Assembly (NCBI RefSeq): GCF_900112695.1
Contig: NZ_FOMT01000005.1
Span: 317,957-381,956, forward strand
Reading direction: 5' to 3'
Source: Paenibacillus catalpae
GTDB taxonomy: Bacteria; Bacillota; Bacilli; Paenibacillales; Paenibacillaceae
DNA length: 64,000 nucleotides
Of this stretch, positions 8,881-17,248 are shown piece by piece. Positions within the stretch are counted from its first letter, which is position 1. Every line of letters starts with the position of its first letter. The translations under genes and the position numbers were made by a program. The notes under the pieces are model-generated. The model was not told where the DNA came from. It worked only from the letters and a program-made list of their open reading frames with translations, and made no database searches.

Positions 8881-9465
8881 TTGCTTATAAGATTAGTCAT
8901 TATGATAGCCATTCTGTTCGTTACTGCAGGTTGTGCCAATGACTCGAGTAACACTGCAGGGGAGAATTCGGAAAGCAGCGGCGAGTTAGGATCAAGAGCG
9001 GAGGTCACAGAGGGAGATTTTGTGTATCGGCTTGTGTCGGAAAAACCGGCTTACGGCAAAGACGAGAAAATTGTGCTGTATGCCGAATTAGAGTACGTTG
9101 GAAAGAAAGCAGAAGTTAAAATCGCGCATGCTGCCTCTCCTTTTTATTTTCCGATGAAAGAGCTAACAAGAGGATATGAGATTGTATATTCCATGGATCA
9201 GCCAAGAATCATTACGACTTTAAAAAAGGGTGAAGTTTTGAAGGAATTGTATAGAGGCAGTGGTGGCTATAGCTCTGAAGATGCTAAGCCTTTCGTCGAT
9301 TTTATTAAAGCTGTATCGGAAGCTCAGCAGAAAGGCACTCTTCCAGAAGGAGAATATGAGGTTTATGGCGCTGCTGATTTTGAACAGGTCGACGAGCATT
9401 CAGACGAGCGTCAAGGAGAGAGAATACATGTAAAGTCTGAAATAAGGTTTGTAATGGGCAAATAA
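8881..9465 (+). CDS. Putative lipoprotein of unknown function
   Basis: I do not recognise this 194-residue protein. It starts with a hydrophobic signal ending in the lipobox VTAGC, so it should be a lipid-anchored protein on the outer membrane face. A Ser/Asn/Glu-rich linker follows, then a soluble domain of about 150 residues that looks beta-rich (alternating pattern, for example IVLYAELEYVGKKAEVKIAH) and reminiscent of immunoglobulin-like fold proteins. TTG at 8881 is used, preceded by a weak GTGGGG/AAGG region; an ATG at 8902 would leave a short signal. The gene stands alone, with a bidirectional terminator after it. Confidence 0.7.
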   Translation: MLIRLVIMIAILFVTAGCANDSSNTAGENSESSGELGSRAEVTEGDFVYRLVSEKPAYGKDEKIVLYAELEYVGKKAEVKIAHAASPFYFPMKELTRGYEIVYSMDQPRIITTLKKGEVLKELYRGSGGYSSEDAKPFVDFIKAVSEAQQKGTLPEGEYEVYGAADFEQVDEHSDERQGERIHVKSEIRFVMGK

Positions 9466-9471
9466 AACAAA

Positions 9472-9502
9472 ACGCCGGACATCATGGATGTCCGGCGTTC
9501 TT
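9472..9502. terminator. Bidirectional terminator between the lipoprotein gene and serA
   Basis: Perfect 12-bp stem ACGCCGGACATC / GATGTCCGGCGT with loop ATG, a T-rich tract on the right and an A-rich tract on the left. It serves the two convergent genes. Confidence 0.88.
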
Positions 9503-9506
9503 TCTA

Positions 9507-11099
9507 TTAGAACAATGTAATTTCTTTTGCAGTGTTCAGGTCAGGCAGGTTAGTCAGTTGCTCAAGGATGTCTTTGCCTGCGTTTTTATCAACCGTCAGA
9601 ACCATAATCGCGGAACCGCCAACCAGTTGGCGACCTACTTGCATCGTTGCGATGTTCACGTCATTGTTGCCAAGGAGCGTACCAACGCGGCCGATGATGC
9701 CCGGTTTGTCGTTATGCGAGATCAGGATCAGGTTGCCCTCTGGTGTAACGTCCACAGGGAACTTATCGATTTGTACAACACGCTCGCCGTAGCCAGTAAG
9801 CAGTGTGCCTGCTACGATACGCTCTTCTTTTTTCGTGCGGAGCGATACCGTTACCAGGTTCGTGAAGTCTTTGGAAGCCTGGGATTTTTGCTGTACGATG
9901 TTAAGGTCGCGAACTTTAGCCAGGTGCATCGAGTTAACGACGTTCACTTGGTCGGAGCCAAGGTGATGCGACAGCACGCCTTTGACAATGTAACGAGTCA
10001 GCGGCTGAGTGTCCACCTCTGCAAGCTCACCGGAGTAACGTACAGTAATTTCTTGTACGGCACCTTCCGTGATTTGCGCAACCAGGCTGCCGAGTTTTTC
10101 ACCCAGTGTGTAGTATGGCTGCAGTTTGCTTTGCAGGTTAGCAGGGATAGGAGGCATATTAACCGCATTGCTGAACGGCTCATTACGCAGAATGTGCAAT
10201 ACTTGCTCCGATACGTCAATTGCAACGTTTTCTTGTGCTTCAACCGTAGAAGCGCCAAGATGCGGAGTAACGATAATTTTTGGATGAGTCAGGAACGGAT
10301 GATCCTCAGCCGGAGGCTCTACTTCGAATACGTCGAAGGCAGCACCCGCAACGATACCAGCATCAACAGCTTCAACTAGCGCAAGCTCATCGATAATTCC
10401 GCCGCGTGCGCAGTTAACGATACGCATACCGGGCTTCATCACTTCGAATTGCTTCTTGCCGATCATGTGACGAGTCTCTGGAGTAAGTGGAGTATGCACA
10501 GTCATGAAATCAGCGTTACGAACGATCTCATCAACGGTAGCCAGCTTAACGCCAAGCTTCTCAGCACGCTCTTCAGTCATGAACGGGTCATAACCCATGA
10601 TTTCCATACCAAATGCTTTAGCGCGTTTTGCCACTTCGCTGCCGATACGGCCCATACCAAGAACGCCAAGCGTTTTGTTGCGAAGCTCAACGCCAAGGAA
10701 CGATTTACGGTCCCAAACGCCGCCGACCGTTTTCAGGTATGCTTGCGGGATATGACGGGCAACCGCCATCATCATGGCAAACGTATGCTCACAAGTTGTA
10801 ATGGTGTTGCCGTCTGGTGCATTGATTACGATAATACCGCGTTGCGTTGCTGCTTCCAGATCGATATTGTCTACGCCTACACCTGCGCGGCCTACAACTT
10901 TCAATTGTTTGCCGGCTTCCATAATGCGCGGCGTTACGCGCGTTTGGCTGCGCACGAGCAGGGCGTCGTATTCACCAATAATGCTTACCAATTCGTCTTC
11001 GCTTAGTCCAGGCTTTTTGTCGACTGCTACATCTTCTGCGTCTACAAGCTGTTGGATGCCCAGATCACTGATGGGATCCGATACTAACACTTTAAACAT
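9507..11099 (-). CDS. serA: D-3-phosphoglycerate dehydrogenase
   Basis: First enzyme of serine biosynthesis; it oxidises 3-phosphoglycerate to 3-phosphohydroxypyruvate with NAD. The 530-residue long-type protein has a catalytic domain, an inserted Rossmann domain with GMGRIGSEVAKRA, the active-site arginine region NCARGGIIDE, the HPKIIVTPHLGAST histidine region, an intervening domain of about 130 residues, and a C-terminal ACT domain (about 455-530) in which serine usually binds as inhibitor. AGGAGG lies nine bases ahead of the ATG. A leader of about 220 nt with a terminator and a strong hairpin precedes it, suggesting transcript-level control. Confidence 0.96.
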   Translation of the reverse strand: MFKVLVSDPISDLGIQQLVDAEDVAVDKKPGLSEDELVSIIGEYDALLVRSQTRVTPRIMEAGKQLKVVGRAGVGVDNIDLEAATQRGIIVINAPDGNTITTCEHTFAMMMAVARHIPQAYLKTVGGVWDRKSFLGVELRNKTLGVLGMGRIGSEVAKRAKAFGMEIMGYDPFMTEERAEKLGVKLATVDEIVRNADFMTVHTPLTPETRHMIGKKQFEVMKPGMRIVNCARGGIIDELALVEAVDAGIVAGAAFDVFEVEPPAEDHPFLTHPKIIVTPHLGASTVEAQENVAIDVSEQVLHILRNEPFSNAVNMPPIPANLQSKLQPYYTLGEKLGSLVAQITEGAVQEITVRYSGELAEVDTQPLTRYIVKGVLSHHLGSDQVNVVNSMHLAKVRDLNIVQQKSQASKDFTNLVTVSLRTKKEERIVAGTLLTGYGERVVQIDKFPVDVTPEGNLILISHNDKPGIIGRVGTLLGNNDVNIATMQVGRQLVGGSAIMVLTVDKNAGKDILEQLTNLPDLNTAKEITLF

Positions 11100-11336
11100 A
11101 TGTAGATTGCCTCCTAAAATTTTTGTGAAGTGCCGACATAAGGAGCAAACATGCGTTTTGCCCGATATGTCGGCACTTCACGTCCATTTGTATTCTGATA
11201 GATAGTTGCTAAAACAAAAAACCTCGTCCCGGCACTTAATGCGAGAGCGAGCCGGACGAGAAATTCGTCTTTAATACGGCAATCATAGATGGCAGTTGTT
11301 GTCCCTGATGTGTGAAAAAATGCACGCTTTATTATA
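11100..11336 (-). promoter_or_regulatory. serA 5' leader with -10 box, terminator-like stem and second hairpin
   Basis: On the minus strand a perfect TATAAT (complement of 11331-11336) could start a transcript near 11322, giving a leader of about 220 nt. In transcript order it carries a terminator-like stem (11211-11261), then a perfect 16-bp hairpin (arms 11125-11140 and 11166-11181), then AGGAGG. The 3' arm of the second hairpin contains CGGCACTT, complementary to AAGTGCCG in the terminator's 3' arm, so the two could be alternative folds. I see no T-box motif and no riboswitch class I recognise. The -35 region is weak. Confidence 0.5.
11211..11261 (-). terminator. Terminator-like stem inside the serA leader
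   Basis: Read on the minus strand: CTCGTCCGGC, a loop of about 17 bases, GCCGGGACGAG, then GTTTTTTGTTTT. One bulged base interrupts the stem. It lies upstream of the serA ribosome site and downstream of the likely promoter, the arrangement of an attenuator. Confidence 0.7.
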
Positions 11337-11489
11337 TAACGAAACGCGATTAAACCGTTATGGACAACCGTTACTATTTTATAGCAAGGTGGTGGACAAT
11401 TGCAATGTATAAACTTGATCAAATGTGAAATTTTCGTTATGATTCAAAGCATTACAAGAGATATTATCAGGGTCAGGGGAGATTGGGTA

Positions 11490-11816
11490 ATGAGTGAGTG
11501 GAAAGAATTGGAGCCCGGATTACTGCTGCAGCTGCTTGCGGAAGGACGGATTGAGCCGGAGCAGGTGATTGACGTGCGCGAAAGTTTTGAATGGGACTAC
11601 TATCATTTGGAATCATCCAGATTAATACCTATGAATACAATCCCCTACAGTCTCGGAACCATTTCGGATGACAAACCGTTATATATAGTATGCGCGCATG
11701 GGGTTCGAAGTGCGGCCGTTTGCAATTATTTAGAAGAACAAGGCTACAGCAGCCTCCACAATGTTACCGGAGGAATGGCCGCTATAGCCTCGTTACAAGG
11801 ATTTCAATATGATTGA
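11490..11816 (+). CDS. Rhodanese-like domain protein
   Basis: A single rhodanese domain of 108 residues, predicted cytoplasmic. These proteins carry sulfur as a cysteine persulfide; the substrate cannot be read from sequence. The active-site loop is CAHGVRS with Cys68, and the conserved DVRESFEW (residues 28-35) is present. ATG at 11490 is chosen because GGGGAGA lies just upstream; the frame is open further upstream but without a ribosome site. It is convergent with the next gene, with only eight bases between the stops. Confidence 0.88.
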   Translation: MSEWKELEPGLLLQLLAEGRIEPEQVIDVRESFEWDYYHLESSRLIPMNTIPYSLGTISDDKPLYIVCAHGVRSAAVCNYLEEQGYSSLHNVTGGMAAIASLQGFQYD

Positions 11817-11824
11817 TCTTTACA

Positions 11825-12730
11825 TCAGGAGAAGAACGGGAGCTGGGGCAGCAGATCCAGCTTGTACAGCTTCGAACGGTTTTCTGTGAAGTCTCCGCTT
11901 CTGACGGCTTCTGTATCGATCAGCAGATCGGCGATCGCTGTCACCGACTTCAGATTCAGCTTCGAAGGCTGTCCTGAAGCGATAAAATCATCGATACGGC
12001 TTGTCAGGTCCTGGGGGTAAAAGACCATAAGCTGCTCGCGGGAAGCGAGCTGGTCAGCCATCAGTTTATTCTTAACAATAAGAGGCAGGCTTGACCATTT
12101 CTTGATTTCGATCACCTTAGGCATTGTATAATTAGAAGGGATGCTCGGTTCGACCGTTGCTCCCCATTTCATCATGGCGGCGTAATAAGCCTGTTGCGCA
12201 GCCAATGCCTGCCGGACGGCAAGCTGATAAGAGCCCAGCTGTTCAATGCTGCTTTGCAGCTTAGACGCACCTGTTGTTTTCGCGCTAGCTGACGCTGCTT
12301 TCGCAGCCTGCTCGAATTGCTCCAGACTTCTGATGTAATTGGACTGGGCGTCACCTAGGAGCGGAGATTTTTGCATATCGAAGGATGCGGCTTCCGTTCT
12401 TTTCGAACGAGCAAGATCCGCCAGTTCTTTTAATTTGGAAGATGCACTGCCGGCCTCGCCTTGAGCAAACTCATTCATGGCAGCATCCCAATCGGATTGA
12501 AATTCACGGTAAGGCAAAAATACGGTATGATAAAATGAGACAAGATCCTGCTGCTGATACGGGCTAATGTTCTCTGCTGCCGCAGATTTTAATTGTTTCA
12601 TTTCGTACTTGGTTTCCGTTTTGGACGTCCCGATCTTTACGCCGTAGAAGAATGCGCCAACTGCGCAGACGAGCATAAAGACAAACCCCAAACTAAATAT
12701 CATTGCGGAACGAGGTAAACGTTTCTCCAT
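11825..12730 (-). CDS. Uncharacterised single-pass membrane protein
   Basis: I do not recognise this 301-residue protein. It has a short basic N-terminus (MEKRLPRSA), one membrane segment (about residues 8-28) that may act as an uncleaved signal anchor, and a long alanine-, glutamine- and serine-rich outer part with coiled-coil character about residues 90-185 (for example SASAKTTGASKLQSSIEQL). No catalytic motif is visible. The start at 12730 follows AAGGAG on the minus strand; the open frame upstream to 12799 lacks one. It is divergent from the CPBP protease gene. Confidence 0.75.
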   Translation of the reverse strand: MEKRLPRSAMIFSLGFVFMLVCAVGAFFYGVKIGTSKTETKYEMKQLKSAAAENISPYQQQDLVSFYHTVFLPYREFQSDWDAAMNEFAQGEAGSASSKLKELADLARSKRTEAASFDMQKSPLLGDAQSNYIRSLEQFEQAAKAASASAKTTGASKLQSSIEQLGSYQLAVRQALAAQQAYYAAMMKWGATVEPSIPSNYTMPKVIEIKKWSSLPLIVKNKLMADQLASREQLMVFYPQDLTSRIDDFIASGQPSKLNLKSVTAIADLLIDTEAVRSGDFTENRSKLYKLDLLPQLPFFS

Positions 12731-12836
12731 CACAAATCTCCTTCTATGTATTAGTTTATGCCGTCGTTTGTGCCCTATCAGTATAGGTGAAATGATCATA
12801 AAAGGAAATATGACCTACTTAGACAGGCGGGAAGCT

Positions 12837-13439
12837 ATGAAAAAATTCGATATCCGTAATATTCGCGTGCGCCAACTATCTGTAGATGAGATTGACGACC
12901 GCATGCTGCTCGTGAATCTTTACGTCACGCAAGCAATTACTATTATTATCGGTTTGATATGGGTATTATTTCAGCGTTCAAATCCATTTCTGTTATTACA
13001 ATTTCCAAACAGCCTTACCTTCTTATGGTGGGGGCTTGGCCTCGCGGCAGCTGTAATCGTAGTAGATCTGCTTATTTCGAGGTGGGTTCCCGAAGAGGCT
13101 GCGGATGACGGAGGAATTAATGAACGCATATTCCAGAACAGGCCGGTATGGCATATTGCCGTTATTTCGTTTGTAGTTGCCGTTTGCGAGGAGGTGCTGT
13201 TCCGCGGCGCTGTCCAGCATTCCTTTGGTCCGTATTGGACAAGCATTATATTCGCGGCTATCCATGTCCGTTATTTGAAGCATTGGATTCCTACAGGTCT
13301 TGTCTTCTCGATAAGTTACGGATTAGGCTGGATTTATATCGAGTCCGGTACCTTGTGGGCGCCGATCCTCGCGCATTTCTTGGTTGATTTGATTATGGGA
13401 CTAATTATCCGGTTCAGGAGGGAGCAAACAGAGCAGTGA
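12837..13439 (+). CDS. CPBP-family intramembrane metalloprotease (YpbD-like)
   Basis: Polytopic CAAX/CPBP (Abi) protease-family protein of about 200 residues. Motif 1, EEVLFRG, has Glu118, Glu119 and Arg123; motif 2 is FAAIH; motif 3, HFLVD, supplies the last conserved histidine. These glutamates and histidines are the metal and catalytic residues of the family. Position matches ypbD of B. subtilis, upstream of ypbH and gudB. ATG at 12837 follows GGCGGGA; ATG at 12810 with AAAGGAA is an alternative. The substrate is unknown. The stop overlaps the next small gene. Confidence 0.85.
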   Translation: MKKFDIRNIRVRQLSVDEIDDRMLLVNLYVTQAITIIIGLIWVLFQRSNPFLLLQFPNSLTFLWWGLGLAAAVIVVDLLISRWVPEEAADDGGINERIFQNRPVWHIAVISFVVAVCEEVLFRGAVQHSFGPYWTSIIFAAIHVRYLKHWIPTGLVFSISYGLGWIYIESGTLWAPILAHFLVDLIMGLIIRFRREQTEQ

Positions 13440-13669
13440 TGAGCAGAGTGGAGAAATTCGGTAGCTCAAGAGGGAGAAGACAACACGAACAGGCGGCAGT
13501 ACAGCCTGGCAACGCGACCGACACGAATGCAGAGGCGCTGCCGCCTAGACGTAAAGTACACCCTTCCAGCGTGCAGAAGGTAACCAAATGGTATTATAAT
13601 TTGTTATTTCTATTATTCGTTTGTTTGGTAGCAGGGCTTTTCTGGTATGGCTTACGGTTTACGGAATGA
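13436..13669 (+). CDS. Small basic membrane protein, unknown
   Basis: A 77-residue protein I do not recognise. The first 45 residues are polar and rich in Arg, Gln and Pro, then one membrane helix (about residues 50-72, YYNLLFLLFVCLVAGLFWYG) close to the C-terminus, giving a predicted tail-anchored layout. The GTG start overlaps the stop of the CPBP gene (ATG at 13439 is the alternative), which suggests coupled translation and joint function. Its 3' end overlaps the convergent deacetylase gene by 11 bases. Confidence 0.65.
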   Translation: MMSRVEKFGSSRGRRQHEQAAVQPGNATDTNAEALPPRRKVHPSSVQKVTKWYYNLLFLLFVCLVAGLFWYGLRFTE

Positions 13670-14510
13670 CCTTGATCGTCTTGGGATCGATGAAAGTATA
13701 GCCCTTATCTTCAAGCTTCGTCAGAAGGTTGTCCAGCGCGGCAGCCGTCCATGTTAATTCATGCATCAAAATATTGGCCCCGGGATGAAGCTGCTCCAGC
13801 ACATTGCTGATCACTTTATCCGGATCGCCGGGAGACTTCTGTTCCCAATCGAGTGAACCATTGGACCACGTCATGTACAGCATGCCGTGGTTTTTTGCTG
13901 CCTCTTTTACCGCATCCCCGCCGGAGCCGTAAGGCGGACGGAAAAACTTTGGCTCTTCGCCGATCAGGGATTTCACCTCCGTTTGAACGTTGGCGATTTG
14001 GGTCTCGATCATGTCCGGCTGTTCTTTCTTGAGATCAATATGATCCCAGGAATGATTGCCAATCGTTTGACCCCGCTCATGAATCAACTTCAATAATTCT
14101 GGATGCTGCTTGACTCTGTAACCGTTTACGAAAAAGATTGCCTTTGCATGATGCTTATCAAGGGTATCGAGCAGGTTATTGATCACTTCTTTATTATGGG
14201 GAGCGTCGTCAAAAGTCAGAAGAACGGCCTTTTTCGATGCTTTCGTCTCATCAATGGGAACAAACCGGTAGACACTTGTCATTTCATACAACGGTGCTAT
14301 TACCTCAGGTGCAGGGCTTGGCGTTGCTGGAGTTTTGGTTGGTGTATCCGGTGATGATTGTTCTGCCGGAGGCGATTGTACGGCAGCTGAAGTTGCCGAA
14401 GGCGCAGCGTTTGAATTTGCAGTTATAGTCTTCGGGTTAGCACTGCAGGAGGTCAATAAAGCTGTAACCGCAAGAACGACACAGATTGTACTCAAGTTTG
14501 CTTTCGTCAT
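13659..14510 (-). CDS. Polysaccharide deacetylase lipoprotein (NodB domain)
   Basis: Secreted, lipid-anchored carbohydrate esterase-4 family protein of 283 residues. The lipobox is LLTSC (Cys22). A Ser/Thr/Pro-rich linker (about 30-70) leads to the NodB domain. Motif 1 is TFDDAP (Asp101 and Asp102), motif 2 HSWDH (His153 and His157, metal ligands), motif 3 RPPYG, and the late motif LMHE is present, so the enzyme should be active. Likely substrates are N-acetylglucosamine or N-acetylmuramic acid in cell wall or another polysaccharide; sequence alone does not decide. GGCGGAG precedes the ATG. Confidence 0.9.
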   Translation of the reverse strand: MTKANLSTICVVLAVTALLTSCSANPKTITANSNAAPSATSAAVQSPPAEQSSPDTPTKTPATPSPAPEVIAPLYEMTSVYRFVPIDETKASKKAVLLTFDDAPHNKEVINNLLDTLDKHHAKAIFFVNGYRVKQHPELLKLIHERGQTIGNHSWDHIDLKKEQPDMIETQIANVQTEVKSLIGEEPKFFRPPYGSGGDAVKEAAKNHGMLYMTWSNGSLDWEQKSPGDPDKVISNVLEQLHPGANILMHELTWTAAALDNLLTKLEDKGYTFIDPKTIKVIP

Positions 14511-14666
14511 CGAATCTCCGCCTTGTTGTCAGTAGTTTGGTTGCTTCATCCAATTTTATCATAAGGATGGGGCTGCTGCCCGTTTTCCTTAAATTGAGCA
14601 GAATGACACTTGATATCAGGGAGAAAATAAATGGTGCAACTATCCCCGAAGGAGGTAACGAAAGTC

Positions 14667-14996
14667 ATGAGAATCGGCGGGTTTATGTTAGGCGCAGTCG
14701 CAGGCCTTGCGGCAGCAGTATATGTATCACGCAAAAGACCCGGAATGGCGGCATGGGCATCCAGTTCACTTGCGAATGCATGCTCATCCATAGGCAGAAA
14801 TGCTGCATCGATGATGATGAAACGAGGACTCAATAAAGCAGTGTCGGCTTCATCTATGGCCCCAAAGCATTCAGACGATACCGCCGGAAAGCAAGGAGAA
14901 GGCTGGGAGCAGGTTGAGCAGTTAATCAACAGCGATCCCGGACTTAAGGAGCAGGCGAGCGAGATCATGGCGGAGTCGTCTTTCAAACCGCATTAA
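14667..14996 (+). CDS. Small membrane-anchored protein, unknown
   Basis: A 109-residue protein with a Gly/Ala-rich membrane segment at the N-terminus (RIGGFMLGAVAGLAAAVYV), followed by a basic, serine- and methionine-rich region and an acidic C-terminus. The N-terminal pattern resembles YtxH-like small membrane proteins, but I cannot assign a family. ATG at 14667 is preferred because GGAGGT lies ten bases upstream; an in-frame ATG at 14631 would put that site inside the gene. Confidence 0.65.
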   Translation: MRIGGFMLGAVAGLAAAVYVSRKRPGMAAWASSSLANACSSIGRNAASMMMKRGLNKAVSASSMAPKHSDDTAGKQGEGWEQVEQLINSDPGLKEQASEIMAESSFKPH

Positions 14997-15195
14997 TGAA
15001 GCTGTTGTTGGAATCGGTTGATGTTCACGCCTTACATTGGCGTGGCTCAAACGATTCTTTTTTTGCCTAATTTAGGTGCAATCCGGGGACGAACATGATA
15101 AAGTAAATACATAGTACGATTTGATCATTTTGATCACATCCTGCAAATAATTTCATAAGTTATATACAACAGATGCTGCAGAGGAGGATCCTGTC

Positions 15196-15810
15196 ATGAA
15201 AATCGAACGGCTTAGTCAGGACAAGATACGGATTTTCCTGACGTTCGACGACCTGCTCGAGCGGGGGATCCAGAAGGAAGACATGTGGCGCGAAATTCCC
15301 AAAGTACACGATCTTTTCAGTGAAATGATGGAACAAGCATACAGTGAACTTGGGTTCGATGCCAGTGGCCCGCTTGCGGTCGAAGTGTTTGCCCTCCCCG
15401 CCCAAGGAATGGTGGTGATCGTCACCCGTGGCAAGATGAACGGTCTATCCGAAGAACGGGCTACCGATGATGAAGACACGGAAGACGAGATATACGAGAT
15501 GGAAGTTACGATGGAGCAAAGCGATATCGTCATGTATTCATTCCGGGATTTTGAGGATGTCATAAATGTATGCAAACAGCTGCAGGCAGCTGCGCTTACA
15601 GAAGACGGGCGCTTATATTCCTACAACGGGAAATGGATTCTGGCGCTTGAGCCGGCTCTTATCGAGACGACACGGCATAATGCGGTTATCGCCTTACTTG
15701 CCGAATATGGAGAAGCGACTTCCGTCACCTACGCGATGCTGGAGGAGTACGGCAAGGTCATTATGCCTGCTCAAGCTGTGCGGGAAATTTGCACTCATTT
15801 CTATAATTGA
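15196..15810 (+). CDS. mecA: Adaptor protein of the MecA family (MecA/YpbH)
   Basis: MecA-type adaptors bring substrates such as ComK to the ClpCP protease. The 204-residue product starts MKIERLSQDKIRIFLTFDDLLERG, the typical N-terminal substrate-binding domain, then a very acidic linker (about residues 94-105, DDEDTEDEIYE) and the C-terminal ClpC-binding domain. It lies directly upstream of gudB, the position of ypbH (mecB) in B. subtilis, so it may correspond to that paralogue. GAGGAGG precedes the ATG. Just upstream, 15120-15136 has two TGATCA palindromes separated by TTT, a possible operator. Confidence 0.9.
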   Translation: MKIERLSQDKIRIFLTFDDLLERGIQKEDMWREIPKVHDLFSEMMEQAYSELGFDASGPLAVEVFALPAQGMVVIVTRGKMNGLSEERATDDEDTEDEIYEMEVTMEQSDIVMYSFRDFEDVINVCKQLQAAALTEDGRLYSYNGKWILALEPALIETTRHNAVIALLAEYGEATSVTYAMLEEYGKVIMPAQAVREICTHFYN

Positions 15811-15835
15811 GAAGCGCAACAATTTAGAGCATCGG

Positions 15836-15867
15836 CAGACATAGGATTGTCTGCAGGTGCTCTTCTT
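15836..15867 (+). terminator. Probable terminator after mecA
   Basis: AGAGCATCGGCAGACA pairs with TGTCTGCAGGTGCTCT across a six-base loop; the tail is TTCTTGC, a modest T tract. Confidence 0.65.
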
Positions 15868-15946
15868 GCATCTTATGGGGTGCTTTTGGAATATCGTGAT
15901 GTATACACGCTCATATTACAAGTAGACAAAGGCGGGTGAACTTGTA

Positions 15947-17200
15947 GTGATGGCAGAAAACGATGAAAACGATGTTTTGAAATCTACACAGGTAGTTATT
16001 GAAGAAGCCCTATTGAAGCTTGGCTTTAAAGAAGATATGATTGATCTCTTGAAGGAACCGATACGTGTGCTAAGCGTCAGGATTCCAGTCAAAATGGATA
16101 ATGGCGTGACCAAGATGTTTACCGGCTACCGGGCCCAGCATAATGATGCGGTCGGTCCAACGAAGGGCGGAGTTCGCTTCCATCCGGCTGTAACGGAAAA
16201 TGAAGTAAAAGCATTATCGATCTGGATGAGCCTTAAGTGCGGCATTGCGGATCTTCCTTACGGCGGAGGCAAAGGCGGCGTAATTTGTGATCCGAGAAAA
16301 ATGTCGTTCGGCGAGCTGGAACGGCTGAGCCGCGGGTATGTCCGGGCTGTCAGCCAAATAGTCGGGCCGACAAAGGACATTCCGGCTCCGGATGTAATGA
16401 CCAATTCGCAAATTATGGCTTGGATGCTGGATGAATACAGCCGGATTAGAGAGTTTGATTCTCCGGGCTTTATTACCGGCAAGCCCATAGTGCTAGGCGG
16501 CTCCAGAGGGCGCGAGACGGCTACGGCTCGCGGCGTTGTTATAATGATTCATGAAGCGCTGGCTCTCAAAGGAATTGAGCTGAACAAGGCAAGAATTGTC
16601 ATTCAGGGCTTCGGCAATGCCGGAAGTTACCTTGCCAAATTCATGCATGAGGCCGGTGCGAGAGTAATTGGTATATCCGATGTGAACGGAGCGTTGTATA
16701 ATGAAGATGGATTAGACATTCCTTACTTGCTCGATCGGCGTGATTCCTTCGGCAATGTAACGAATCTATTCCCGCAGACGATATCCAACAGTGATCTGCT
16801 CGAGCTGGATTGCGATGTGCTCGTTCCGGCTGCGATCGAGAATCAAATCACGGAGGATAACGCGCCGCGAATCAAAGCGACAATTGTTGTAGAGGCGGCG
16901 AACGGACCAACTACGCTCGAAGCGACCAGGATTTTAACCGAACGGGGCATCCTGCTTATACCCGATGTGCTGGCAAGTGCCGGAGGGGTTATCGTCTCTT
17001 ATTTCGAGTGGGTTCAGAACAATCAAGGCTTCTACTGGGATGAACAAGAAGTAGATGACCGGCTGCGTGTCATGATGATCCGCGGCTTTAACCAAGTATA
17101 TGAGATTCATAAGTCCAGGAATGTAAACATGCGGCTTGCCGCCTATATGGCAGGTGTACGCAAAATGGCAGAGGCGGTGCGTTATCGCGGCTGGGTATAA
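15947..17200 (+). CDS. gudB: NAD-specific glutamate dehydrogenase
   Basis: Catalyses oxidative deamination of glutamate to 2-oxoglutarate, linking nitrogen and carbon metabolism. The 417-residue product has the substrate-binding signature GPTKGGVRFHP, the catalytic-lysine region LPYGGGKGGV, and a Rossmann motif GFGNAGSYLA. It lacks the small duplication that silences gudB in laboratory B. subtilis, so it should be active. GTG at 15947 is seven bases after GGCGGGTGA; ATG at 15950 is equally possible. It is followed by a GC-rich stem without a T run (about 17201-17224) and then prsW. Confidence 0.95.
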   Translation: MMAENDENDVLKSTQVVIEEALLKLGFKEDMIDLLKEPIRVLSVRIPVKMDNGVTKMFTGYRAQHNDAVGPTKGGVRFHPAVTENEVKALSIWMSLKCGIADLPYGGGKGGVICDPRKMSFGELERLSRGYVRAVSQIVGPTKDIPAPDVMTNSQIMAWMLDEYSRIREFDSPGFITGKPIVLGGSRGRETATARGVVIMIHEALALKGIELNKARIVIQGFGNAGSYLAKFMHEAGARVIGISDVNGALYNEDGLDIPYLLDRRDSFGNVTNLFPQTISNSDLLELDCDVLVPAAIENQITEDNAPRIKATIVVEAANGPTTLEATRILTERGILLIPDVLASAGGVIVSYFEWVQNNQGFYWDEQEVDDRLRVMMIRGFNQVYEIHKSRNVNMRLAAYMAGVRKMAEAVRYRGWV

Positions 17201-17248
17201 CCGGCGGCGGGAGCGTCCCGCCGGATGCCTGGGAGGTGAAACATCGAA

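Noticed and set aside
9558..10379. 273-codon plus-strand frame opposite serA
   Set aside because: Antisense shadow; serA has all family motifs and a good start.
11100..11336. T-box or known riboswitch upstream of serA
   Set aside because: No T-box sequence or recognisable riboswitch core; left as an unclassified leader.
15010..15070. Terminator after the small membrane protein gene at 14667
   Set aside because: CACGCC/GGCGTG stem exists, but the T run is more than ten bases away; too weak to list.
15947..17200. Cryptic inactive gudB as in B. subtilis 168
   Set aside because: No duplicated triplets near the active site; the protein aligns without an insertion.
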